A DNA stretch of 8,721 bases from Bacteroidales bacterium (lineage in GTDB: Bacteria > Bacteroidota > Bacteroidia > Bacteroidales > UBA1402): positions 1-8,721 of the forward strand of contig JAAZGQ010000064.1 of the NCBI GenBank assembly GCA_012511135.1, in the 5' to 3' direction. Numbering within the stretch: position 1 is the stretch's first letter; each line of letters starts with the position of its first letter. Below the pieces are notes generated by a model. That model worked only from the letters and a program-made list of their open reading frames with translations. It was not told the origin of the DNA and made no database searches. The position numbers were made by a program, and so were the translations under genes. Below, piece after piece: positions 1-6,891 of the stretch.

Positions 1-518
1 AAGACAAACAAATAATAGGTGATCCTAATCCCGATTTTGTAGGAACTTTGAGTAGTCGCATTGGATACAAAGGAGTTAATTTGGATATTCTGTTTAATTA
101 TTCCTACGGCAACGATGTTTACAATTACGCCCGCAGACAACTGGAATCCATGAGCAGTTTATACAATCAGTCTACTGCTGTACTCAATCGCTGGCGTTCG
201 GAAAACGATAACACCAGTGTACCCAAGGCTGTTTGGGCTGATCCTGCAGGCAATGCCCGTTTTTCTGACCGCTGGATAGAAGATGCCTCTTACCTGAGGC
301 TGAAAAGCCTTTGCCTGTCCTGGGACTTGCCTTACAACATTCCTATGGTTCAAAACCTGACTGTTTGGGCTTCTGCCAATAATTTATGGACAGCTTCCAG
401 GTATCTTGGTGGCGATCCCGAAACATCGATTTCCAACCAGGCAATTTATCAGGGTATAGATATAGGTTTAACTCCACAGAGTTCAGCCTTCTACATAGGT
501 GTAAAAATAGGCTTGTAA
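1..518 (+). CDS. SusC/RagA family TonB-dependent outer-membrane transporter, C-terminal part
   Basis: This is the 3' end of a gene that enters from the left edge; the reading frame starts at base 3 and stops at TAA 516-518. About 171 residues are visible. SusC-type proteins are large (about 1000 residues) TonB-dependent beta-barrels that import glycans, peptides or other nutrients across the outer membrane, with a SusD lipoprotein as lid. The start of the visible part (IGDPNPDFVG, followed by a strand with IGYKGVNLD and YGNDVYN) is the hallmark of the last quarter of SusC barrels. The end (NLWTASRYLGGDPE, then SSAFYIGVKIGL) is the usual last-strand region. The protein ends in Leu rather than the Phe common at barrel termini, with Phe/Tyr a few residues before. 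The plug domain and TonB box lie outside the window, so substrate cannot be judged. A TTG at base 48 is internal and not a start. susD follows after 22 bases, clearly the same operon. Confidence 0.95.
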   Translation, partial: DKQIIGDPNPDFVGTLSSRIGYKGVNLDILFNYSYGNDVYNYARRQLESMSSLYNQSTAVLNRWRSENDNTSVPKAVWADPAGNARFSDRWIEDASYLRLKSLCLSWDLPYNIPMVQNLTVWASANNLWTASRYLGGDPETSISNQAIYQGIDIGLTPQSSAFYIGVKIGL

Positions 519-540
519 TCATATATAATAACATACCACA

Positions 541-2157
541 ATGAAACATATATCAAAACTTCTCTTATTCCTGAGTATAGGCGGATTGTTGACCATATCC
601 TGCGACAGGATGCTGGAAGTAGATTCGGAACGATTTATTACCGAAAATAACAACAATCTGAACGACGCCAGTGATACTTTATATACTATGATGGGAGCCC
701 TCAGTAAGTTACAGTTGCTGGGTGATCGCTATGTAATTTTGGGTGAACTCAGGGCTGATCTGATGGATGTAACGGAAAATGCTGAAGCAGACCTGAGAGC
801 CTTAAGCAATCTGGAAGCCGACAAAAGCAATGCATGGCTGGACGGAGGCGATTATTACAAAGTAATCAATCATTGCAATTACATGATCAACAAAATGGAT
901 ACTACGCTCGAAATGAGCGGAAGAAAGGTTTTGTTGGCAGAATTTGCTGCTGCAAAAGTTATCAGGGCCTGGACTTATATGCAGCTGGCCCTGAATTTTG
1001 GTAAAGCCATTTATATAAATAAACCTATATTAAGTATTGACGACGCTTTGGGTACCTACCCTGTACTTGAAAAGGACGCCATTTTGGATTCACTCATAAC
1101 GGATTTGGAAGCAATTCAATATGTTCGTAAGCCCTTCTATGGTTCTGTGGGTAATTTCAATAGCAGTGATCTATTCCTGTCCGCCAGGTTTCTTTTAGCT
1201 GATTTATATCTGTGGAAAAATGAATACGCCAAAGCGGCTGCCAAATATTTTGAATGTGCCAGGGACGAAAACTTATTGGTAACGGAGATGTTTAGTTCCA
1301 GCTGGATAACCGATGTTACTCCGCCCAGGGTCAGCGATAACTGGAAGATGATTTTCTCCAATTCGTATATTGGAAACGATGTTTCTGCCATTATTGGCTA
1401 TTACAATTCAACTTCTTTTGGTGATTTCAAACAATCCTCCCTGGCCTTGATGACTCAAACCAACTACATTCTGGCACCATCGGCTAACGCACTGGATCTT
1501 TTCGAAAATCAAGTATACAGTGACGGCCCCGAAGATGTGGCTACGGTGATCATTCCCGGAGATTTAAGAGGCGAAAGCGGATCATACGAATACAGAGAAC
1601 GTCTGGCGGACAACACTTTCCAGGTCTCTGAAAATCCCAGAATTACAATATACAGTGGCGAGGCAGTTTATTTGCAGCGTAGTGCTTTGTTGTATCTGCG
1701 TTATGCCGAGGCAGTAAATCAACTCCAAAAGCCTTCCCTGGCTTTGGCTGTGGTAAATTATGGTTTAAACCAGGCGAACATTAATACTTATGTGAATTCC
1801 AACGAAATAGATTCAGGTGTACCCTGGCAGGAATTCAGTGCTAATATTTTTACTACTAATGTCGGAACCCGCAGCAGGGGACAGGGGAATAAATCAATAT
1901 TGACTTTTCCTGCAAATTTGCAAACTATGCAGGATTCAATTGATTTTGTTGAAGAAGTACTTATCGAAGAATGTGCTTTGGAATCGGCTTTTCAGGGTAA
2001 TCGTTTTCACGATTTGATGAGAATGTCTCTGCACAACAACAAATATTCTTTATTGGCTGAGGCTATCGCCAAAAAACATAAAAACAATTACGATGCCATA
2101 TACGCCAAGATGATTGATCCGGCAAACTGGTATCTGCCTTATCCGGATGAAGAATAA
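541..2157 (+). CDS. SusD/RagB family nutrient-binding outer-membrane lipoprotein
   Basis: A complete 538-residue protein, normal length for the family. SusD-like proteins are surface lipoproteins that cap the SusC barrel and bind the incoming nutrient. Residues 1-20 form a lipoprotein signal peptide (KHISK, then a hydrophobic stretch to LLTIS) with the lipidated Cys21, followed by DRMLEVDSE. The acidic residues just after the Cys fit surface export in Bacteroidota, though no classic K-D/E-D/E signal is obvious. The N-terminal helical SusD part includes GELRADLMD (about 68-76) and YYKVINHCNYMINKM. Residues about 376-394 (YLQRSALLYLRYAEAVNQ) are the typical TPR-like helix. Residues 474-494 contain the family signature E-E-x-A-L-E-x-A-F-Q-G-N-R-F-H-D-L. 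The C-terminus WYLPYPDEE is also typical. It lies 22 bases after susC and is the last gene of that unit, since an intrinsic terminator follows. Family assignment is secure; the ligand is unknown. Confidence 0.97.
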   Translation: MKHISKLLLFLSIGGLLTISCDRMLEVDSERFITENNNNLNDASDTLYTMMGALSKLQLLGDRYVILGELRADLMDVTENAEADLRALSNLEADKSNAWLDGGDYYKVINHCNYMINKMDTTLEMSGRKVLLAEFAAAKVIRAWTYMQLALNFGKAIYINKPILSIDDALGTYPVLEKDAILDSLITDLEAIQYVRKPFYGSVGNFNSSDLFLSARFLLADLYLWKNEYAKAAAKYFECARDENLLVTEMFSSSWITDVTPPRVSDNWKMIFSNSYIGNDVSAIIGYYNSTSFGDFKQSSLALMTQTNYILAPSANALDLFENQVYSDGPEDVATVIIPGDLRGESGSYEYRERLADNTFQVSENPRITIYSGEAVYLQRSALLYLRYAEAVNQLQKPSLALAVVNYGLNQANINTYVNSNEIDSGVPWQEFSANIFTTNVGTRSRGQGNKSILTFPANLQTMQDSIDFVEEVLIEECALESAFQGNRFHDLMRMSLHNNKYSLLAEAIAKKHKNNYDAIYAKMIDPANWYLPYPDEE

Positions 2158-2185
2158 ATAAAAATCAGATCCTGACCCTTTTGTT

Positions 2186-2216
2186 TGTCAATTTTAAATT
2201 GACATAACAATTTAAA
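2186..2216 (+). repeat. Overlapping inverted repeats 3' of susD
   Basis: Two AT-rich inverted repeats share one arm. The first is a near-perfect palindrome: TGTCAATTT at 2186-2194 and its reverse complement AAATTGACA at 2196-2204, with one central T. The second pairs TTTAAATTG at 2193-2201 with CAATTTAAA at 2208-2216, a 9-bp stem with a 6-base loop. In RNA the two hairpins exclude each other. They lie 28 bases after the susD stop and just before the terminator stem. They may shape or protect the mRNA 3' end, or the palindrome may be a DNA-binding site. The repeats are read directly from the sequence; any role is inferred. Confidence 0.6.
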
Positions 2217-2218
2217 GA

Positions 2219-2251
2219 ATCTCCCGAAAATAAATCGGGTGATCTTTTTTT
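2219..2251 (+). terminator. Rho-independent terminator of the susCD unit
   Basis: The stem pairs CCCGA (2223-2227) with TCGGG (2235-2239). After a T-T mismatch it extends by three more pairs (2219-2221 with 2241-2243). The loop is AAATAAA (2228-2234). A run of seven T residues (2245-2251) follows one base after the stem. It lies 61 bases after the susD stop and upstream of the predicted ATPase promoter, so it would separate the two operons. The single mismatch weakens the stem slightly. Confidence 0.8.
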
Positions 2252-2260
2252 GGTCTTTTG

Positions 2261-2298
2261 TTTGCCAATAAGAGAATATTTATGCTTATTGCAGCAAA
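2261..2298. repeat. Imperfect dyad upstream of the ATPase promoter, possible operator
   Basis: CAATAAG at 2266-2272 is the exact reverse complement of CTTATTG at 2285-2291. The outer bases TTTGC (2261-2265) and GCAAA (2294-2298) continue the symmetry after a two-base bulge on the right (2292-2293). The 12-base centre holds the small palindrome AATATT (2275-2280). The dyad ends nine bases before the proposed -7 element and covers the region where a -33 box would lie. That is a natural place for a regulator to bind. No known regulator's consensus is recognised, so its function is inference only. Confidence 0.4.
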
Positions 2299-2314
2299 TA
2301 TTTTAGTAATTTTG
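2289..2314 (+). promoter_or_regulatory. Predicted sigma-ABfr-type promoter of the V-ATPase operon
   Basis: TAATTTTG at 2307-2314 matches the Bacteroidota -7 consensus TAnnTTTG exactly. The nearest upstream TTG (2289-2291) leaves only 15 bases between the elements, shorter than the usual 19 or so, so the -33 half is weak. Transcription would begin around 2318-2322, giving a leader of roughly 20-25 bases before the ATG at 2343. That leader has no Shine-Dalgarno sequence, which is normal for this phylum. The location between the susD terminator and the first ATPase gene supports the call. Confidence 0.5.
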
Positions 2315-2342
2315 TTGCTTTAAATCTATTTTCTCAACTGTT

Positions 2343-2930
2343 ATGAATTCTATAAAAGACTTAACCGATCAGCTGTTCCAGGAAGGTGTGGAAAAAGGCC
2401 GGAAAGAAGCTCAACAGCTTATTGATGAGGCCGGAACAAAAAAATCCGAACTAATTGCAGCTGCTCAAAAAGAAGCCGCTCAAATTGTTGATGCTGCCAA
2501 AAAGCAGGCTCAGGAATTGGAAAAAAACACCAAGGCAGAGCTGCAATTATTTGCCAACCAATCACTGGAAGCTTTGAAATCGGAGATTGTCAATTTGTTA
2601 AGCGATAAAGTCGTCAGGGATGCAGTCAAAAAATCTATTGAGGACAAGGCTTTTATGCAAGAACTGATGTTGCGTTTTGTTAAGCATTGGGCAGAAAACG
2701 GAGAACTCGAAATTCAAACAGAAGATGCCAAAGCGCTGACGGCCTTTTTTAAATCAAAAGCCGCCGACTTGATGGACAAAGGATTGAACATTAAACAGGT
2801 AAATAATTTGAACACCAATTTTGTTTTGGCGGCCAAAGACGGTTCTTACAAAATACAATTCGGTGAAGAAGAATTTACCAACTATTTCAAAGAATTTTTA
2901 CGTCCACAGCTGGTGGAAATGTTATTTTAA
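2343..2930 (+). CDS. atpE: V/A-type ATP synthase subunit E (peripheral stalk)
   Basis: A protein of 195 residues, normal for bacterial V-type subunit E (about 190-210). It forms part of the peripheral stalk, which ties the A/B head to membrane subunit I and resists rotation. Residues about 10-85 are a long Ala/Lys/Glu/Gln-rich helix (EGVEKGRKEAQQLIDEAG, KEAAQIVDAAKKQAQELEK), as expected for the coiled-coil half. Residues about 90-195 form the globular C-terminal domain, with the typical ending FKEFLRPQLVEMLF. The start at 2343 is the first ATG after the predicted promoter, and the MNSIKDLTDQLFQEGVEKG opening fits family members. It is the first gene of the operon, two bases before the next. 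The symbol means V-type E, not the F-type c subunit also called atpE. No G/H partner gene is visible. Confidence 0.92.
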   Translation: MNSIKDLTDQLFQEGVEKGRKEAQQLIDEAGTKKSELIAAAQKEAAQIVDAAKKQAQELEKNTKAELQLFANQSLEALKSEIVNLLSDKVVRDAVKKSIEDKAFMQELMLRFVKHWAENGELEIQTEDAKALTAFFKSKAADLMDKGLNIKQVNNLNTNFVLAAKDGSYKIQFGEEEFTNYFKEFLRPQLVEMLF

Positions 2931-2932
2931 GC

Positions 2933-3775
2933 ATGAGTCAGTATTATTACATGGTGGCAGGCTTGCCCGACATTTCCATGGATGACAGCAAACTTCAGTT
3001 GTCATACACTGCCTTTATGGAGGAATTGTTGAGAGCGTTTCCCGGCAGGGATGCAGATTTGCTGCGCTTGTTCCGTCTGGATTACGACAACAATAACCTG
3101 CTGGCCTGGATTAATAATAAGGAAGCCGAATTTCATCCTCTGGGGCTTATAAGTCCCGAAGAGCTCAAGGAGCAGACAGAATTACTGGAATACGACGAAA
3201 GAGCTCCCCTGGAAAACATACCGATTTATTTTCTGACTTTCATGCGGGAATGGAAGGCTGAATTATTGGAGGAGGGTAAAGAAAAAAAACGCTTAAGTGA
3301 GCTGTATTACAGTTATGTCCTGCAAACACCCAATACATTTGTACAGGAATGGTTTGAGTTTGAATTAAATCTGAACAACATTCTGACGGCTTTAAATTGT
3401 CGCCATTATAATATGCCCGTTGCTGAGCATATTATTGGCAACAATTCCGTAGCCGAATCCCTTAAAACATCCACGGTTCGTGATTTTAACGTTTCCGGGC
3501 TTTTCTCCGGAATGGATAAGCTGCTCAATTTGGCTGAAGAAGAAAACCTGTTGGAGAGAGAAAAGATGATTGACCGTTTTAAATGGGATTATCTGGACGA
3601 ACAAACAGTCTTTTATTATTTTTCGGTTGAGGTATTGCTGGCTTTTCTGATCAAGCTAAAAAGCCTGGAACGTTGGATGTTGCTCGATCCTAAAACCGGT
3701 GAAGAAAAATTCCGCACATTGGTCAGTTCACTCAGATCCAGTGTCAACACGCCGGCAGATGCACAAATTAAGTAA
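2933..3775 (+). CDS. DUF2764 family protein of the V-ATPase operon, candidate subunit C equivalent
   Basis: A soluble 280-residue protein with no signal peptide or membrane segment. Its opening, SQYYYMVAGLPDISMDD, and its location between E and A match the DUF2764 family. That family holds this slot in V-ATPase operons of Bacteroidota, spirochaetes and chlamydiae. The sequence looks largely helical and is rich in Leu, Glu and Tyr: a middle stretch runs from LTFMREWKAELLEEGKEKKRLSELYY, and FYYFSVEVLLAFLIKLKSLERW lies near the end. In archaeal operons the gene after E is subunit C, the helical funnel joining the central shaft to the rotor ring. By position, size and helix content this protein may do that job, but I see no clear sequence similarity to C. 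No catalytic motif is seen. It starts 2 bases after atpE and ends 18 bases before the atpA start. Family call good; function inferred. Confidence 0.85.
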   Translation: MSQYYYMVAGLPDISMDDSKLQLSYTAFMEELLRAFPGRDADLLRLFRLDYDNNNLLAWINNKEAEFHPLGLISPEELKEQTELLEYDERAPLENIPIYFLTFMREWKAELLEEGKEKKRLSELYYSYVLQTPNTFVQEWFEFELNLNNILTALNCRHYNMPVAEHIIGNNSVAESLKTSTVRDFNVSGLFSGMDKLLNLAEEENLLEREKMIDRFKWDYLDEQTVFYYFSVEVLLAFLIKLKSLERWMLLDPKTGEEKFRTLVSSLRSSVNTPADAQIK

Positions 3776-3793
3776 ATAAACAAAATAAACCAT

Positions 3794-5563
3794 ATGTCAA
3801 CAAAAGGAATAGTAAAAGGGATAATTTCCAACCTGGTTATAGTGGAGGTGGATGGCCCGGTGAGCCAAAATGAGATTTGTTATATTATTTACAAAGAGGC
3901 CAGGCTTATGGCCGAAATTATCAAAGTGGTTGGTCAGCAAGCCTACGTTCAGGTTTTCGAAAGCACCCGCGGACTCAAAGTTGGATTTGAGGTAGAATTC
4001 AGTGAGCACATGCTCGAAGTTCAGCTGGGTCCGGGCTTACTTTCCCGCAACCTGGACGGACTGCAAAACGACTTGGACAAAATGAAAGGAGTTTTTTTAC
4101 GCAGTGGTGAGTATACTTCTCCTTTAAATATTGATCAATCCTGGGAGTTTAAGCCTTTAGCCAAAGTGGGTGATAAAGTGCAGGCCGCCGATTGGTTGGG
4201 AGAAACCACTGAAAATCTCCAGCCCCACAAAATCATGGTTCCTTTTGTATTTGAAGGAAGCTACACCATAAAAAGCATAGTTGATAAAGGGACTTATACC
4301 CTTAAAGATACCATAGCGGTCTTACTTGACGACAAGGCTAATGAAATAGCTGTTACTATGGTTCAGCATTGGCCGGTCAAAAAAGCACTCAAAGCCTACA
4401 AAGAAAAACCCAGGCCTTTTCGCTTGCTGGAAACAGGTGTCCGCATCATTGATATAGCCAATCCCATAGTCGAAGGCGGAACCGGATTTATCCCCGGTCC
4501 TTTTGGCACGGGAAAAACCGTGCTGCAGCACGCCATTTCCAAACAGGCCGAAGCCGACATCGTCATTATGGCTGCTTGTGGAGAGCGAGCCAACGAAGTT
4601 GTGGAAATTTTTACCGAATTCCCCGAACTCGAAGATCCTCACACCGGTCGCAAGCTGATGGAGAGAACCATCATTGTGGCCAATACTTCCAACATGCCTG
4701 TAGCAGCCAGAGAAGCCTCTGTGTACACAGCCATGACTATAGCTGAGTACTATCGTTCCATGGGCCTGAAAGTCTTGCTAATGGCCGATTCCACTTCGCG
4801 TTGGGCACAGGCTTTACGTGAGATGTCAAACCGACTCGAGGAATTGCCAGGTCAGGACGCCTTCCCGATGGACCTTTCCGCCATTATTGCCGGTTTTTAC
4901 AGCCGGGCCGGTTATGTGATTTTGAATAATGGCCAAACAGGCTCCATTACTTTTATCGGAACGGTTTCACCGGCCGGAGGTAACCTCAAGGAACCGGTGA
5001 CCGAAGGTACTAAAAAAGCTGCCCGCTGTTTCTTCGCTCTGGAACAGGCGCGTGCCGACAGCAAACGTTACCCGGCCATCAATCCCATTGATTCTTATTC
5101 CAAGTACATAGAATACCCCGAATTCGAAGACTATATCAAAAAAACGGTTTCAGACCAATGGATTCCCATGGTCAACGAAATGAAAACCTTGCTCCAGCGT
5201 GGCAAGGAAGTACAGGAACAAATCAATATTCTGGGCGACGATGGTGTGCCTTTGGATTATCATATTACTTATTGGAAATCGGAAATAGTCGATTTTGTGA
5301 TTCTGCAACAAGACGCTTTCGATACGATTGATGCTCTTTGCCCCATTGAACGTCAGCAATACATGCTCAGAAAAGTAATGGGGATTACCCGCATGGATTT
5401 TGAATTTGATAATTTCAACGAAATCATGGATTATTTCAAGAAAGTGATCAATGTACTTCGTCAGATGAACTATTCTGAATTTGAGTCGGACAAGTTCAAG
5501 GAATTCGAAAAACAACTGGAAGAACTATTAAAAGAACGCGTAACTCAATTAAATCAGGCATAA
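3794..5563 (+). CDS. atpA: V/A-type ATP synthase catalytic subunit A
   Basis: A 589-residue protein, the usual A-subunit length, carrying the catalytic nucleotide sites of the A3B3 head. An N-terminal beta-barrel (about 1-70) is followed by the A-specific bulge region (about 95-190, including SGEYTSPLN and WLGETTENLQPHKIMVP). The Walker A loop is GPFGTGKT at 235-242 (Lys241, Thr242). The catalytic Glu264 and Arg265 lie in CGERANE; they correspond to E261 and R262 of the Enterococcus hirae enzyme. The Walker B aspartate is Asp332 in VLLMADSTSRWAQALRE, followed by EELPGQDAFP. The later GSITFIGTVSPAGGN and PAINPIDSYSKY blocks are also conserved, and the C-terminal domain is helical. All key residues are present, so it should be active. 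The leader is A-rich without a Shine-Dalgarno sequence. The stop TAA overlaps the atpB ATG by one base (TAATG), suggesting translational coupling. Confidence 0.98.
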   Translation: MSTKGIVKGIISNLVIVEVDGPVSQNEICYIIYKEARLMAEIIKVVGQQAYVQVFESTRGLKVGFEVEFSEHMLEVQLGPGLLSRNLDGLQNDLDKMKGVFLRSGEYTSPLNIDQSWEFKPLAKVGDKVQAADWLGETTENLQPHKIMVPFVFEGSYTIKSIVDKGTYTLKDTIAVLLDDKANEIAVTMVQHWPVKKALKAYKEKPRPFRLLETGVRIIDIANPIVEGGTGFIPGPFGTGKTVLQHAISKQAEADIVIMAACGERANEVVEIFTEFPELEDPHTGRKLMERTIIVANTSNMPVAAREASVYTAMTIAEYYRSMGLKVLLMADSTSRWAQALREMSNRLEELPGQDAFPMDLSAIIAGFYSRAGYVILNNGQTGSITFIGTVSPAGGNLKEPVTEGTKKAARCFFALEQARADSKRYPAINPIDSYSKYIEYPEFEDYIKKTVSDQWIPMVNEMKTLLQRGKEVQEQINILGDDGVPLDYHITYWKSEIVDFVILQQDAFDTIDALCPIERQQYMLRKVMGITRMDFEFDNFNEIMDYFKKVINVLRQMNYSEFESDKFKEFEKQLEELLKERVTQLNQA

Positions 5564-6888
5564 TGGCAACAAAAGCATTTCAGAAAATATATACCAAAAT
5601 TACTCAGATCACCAAGGCTACCTGCAGTCTCAGGGCTGCCAATGTCGGAAACGAAGAATTGGCCACTGTAGACGGCAATTTGGCGCAAGTGGTAAAAATC
5701 ATAGGTGACGAAGTCACCTTGCAGGTTTTTGGAGGTACCGAAGGTTTGCGTACCAATGCCGAAGTGGTATTTATGGGTAAGGCTCCCAGCCTCAGAGTCG
5801 GTGACCAGTTATCCGGGCGTTTTTTCAATGCCTTTGGCGATCCCATAGACGGAGGTCCGGTACCCGAAGGCAAAGAGGTCGAAATCGGAGGCCCTTCGGT
5901 TAATCCCGTCAGGCGCAAGCAACCCTCGGAACTGATAGCCACAGGTATTGCCGGTATAGACCTGAACAATACTCTGGTTTCCGGACAAAAAATTCCCTTT
6001 TTTGCCGATCCGGATCAACCCTATAACCAGGTAATGGCTAACGTGGCTCTCAGAGCCAAAACCGACAAGATTATTTTGGGAGGGATGGGGCTGACCAACG
6101 ACGATTATTTGTATTTCAAAAATATTTTCAGCAATGCAGGTGTGCTTGATCACATTATAAGTTTTGTCAACACCACCGAAAATCCTCCGGTGGAACGTTT
6201 GCTGATTCCGGATATGGCATTGACGGCGGCTGAATATTTTGCCGTAGAGAAAAACGAAAAGGTACTGGTACTGCTCACAGATATGACGCTTTACGCCGAT
6301 GCTCTGTCTATAGTCTCCAATCGTATGGACCAGATTCCTTCCAAAGACTCTATGCCCGGCTCTTTGTATTCAGACCTGGCAAAGATTTACGAAAAGGCAG
6401 TACAGTTTCCCGACGGAGGCTCCATTACCATTATTGCGGTAACTACCCTGTCAGGGGGTGATATTACGCACGCCATTCCCGATAATACAGGTTACATTAC
6501 CGAAGGACAGTTGTTCGTGCGCCGGGATACTGATATAGGCAAAGTTATTGTGGATCCTTTCCGCAGTTTGTCCCGACTAAAACAGCTGGTTATAGGCAAA
6601 AAGACCCGCGATGACCATCCCCAGCTGATGAATGCAGCTGTCCGGCTCTTTGCCGATGCTGCCAATGCCAAGACCAAACTGGAAAACGGTTTTGACCTGA
6701 GCGATTACGACGAACGTTGCCTGGATTTTGCCAAAGAATATTCGGCTCAGATACTTGCCATAGATGTCAATATTGATACCACCGAAATGCTGGATACTAC
6801 ATGGAAAATCCTGGCCAGCCATTTTCGTGTCGAAGAACTCAACATCAAGCAAGACCTGGTTACAAAATACATGCCCAAAGTATCCTAA
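5563..6888 (+). CDS. atpB: V/A-type ATP synthase regulatory subunit B
   Basis: A 441-residue protein, within the family range. B is homologous to A but non-catalytic; it alternates with A in the head and supplies the arginine finger. An N-terminal barrel (about 1-75) is followed by GRFFNAFGDPIDGGPVP. The P-loop position reads GQKIPFFADPDQPYNQV (141-157). It has no GKT motif, as expected for B, and also departs from the common GLPHNE version. MDQIPSKDSMPGSLYSDLAKIYEKA and GSITIIAVTTLSGGDITHAIPD are B-specific blocks. Arg338 in FRSLSRLK is the arginine finger, matching R350 of the E. hirae B subunit. A helical C-terminal domain ends in LVTKYMPKVS. The start is the ATG overlapping the atpA stop by one base, and atpD follows after three bases. 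Here atpB means the V-type B subunit, not F-type subunit a. Confidence 0.98.
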   Translation: MATKAFQKIYTKITQITKATCSLRAANVGNEELATVDGNLAQVVKIIGDEVTLQVFGGTEGLRTNAEVVFMGKAPSLRVGDQLSGRFFNAFGDPIDGGPVPEGKEVEIGGPSVNPVRRKQPSELIATGIAGIDLNNTLVSGQKIPFFADPDQPYNQVMANVALRAKTDKIILGGMGLTNDDYLYFKNIFSNAGVLDHIISFVNTTENPPVERLLIPDMALTAAEYFAVEKNEKVLVLLTDMTLYADALSIVSNRMDQIPSKDSMPGSLYSDLAKIYEKAVQFPDGGSITIIAVTTLSGGDITHAIPDNTGYITEGQLFVRRDTDIGKVIVDPFRSLSRLKQLVIGKKTRDDHPQLMNAAVRLFADAANAKTKLENGFDLSDYDERCLDFAKEYSAQILAIDVNIDTTEMLDTTWKILASHFRVEELNIKQDLVTKYMPKVS

Positions 6889-6891
6889 ATT

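Noticed and set aside
48..518. A separate small gene starting at TTG 48
   Set aside because: The frame is open back to the left edge and the upstream residues (IGDPNPDFVG) belong to the SusC family motif, so it is the tail of a larger gene.
2158..2342. A small RNA gene, tRNA or small protein in the intergenic region
   Set aside because: No cloverleaf or convincing short coding frame is seen; the terminator, inverted repeats and promoter account for most of the stretch.
3794..6888. An F-type ATP synthase alpha/beta pair
   Set aside because: The A bulge region, GPFGTGKT loop, B-specific blocks and the accompanying D, E and I genes identify the V/A type.
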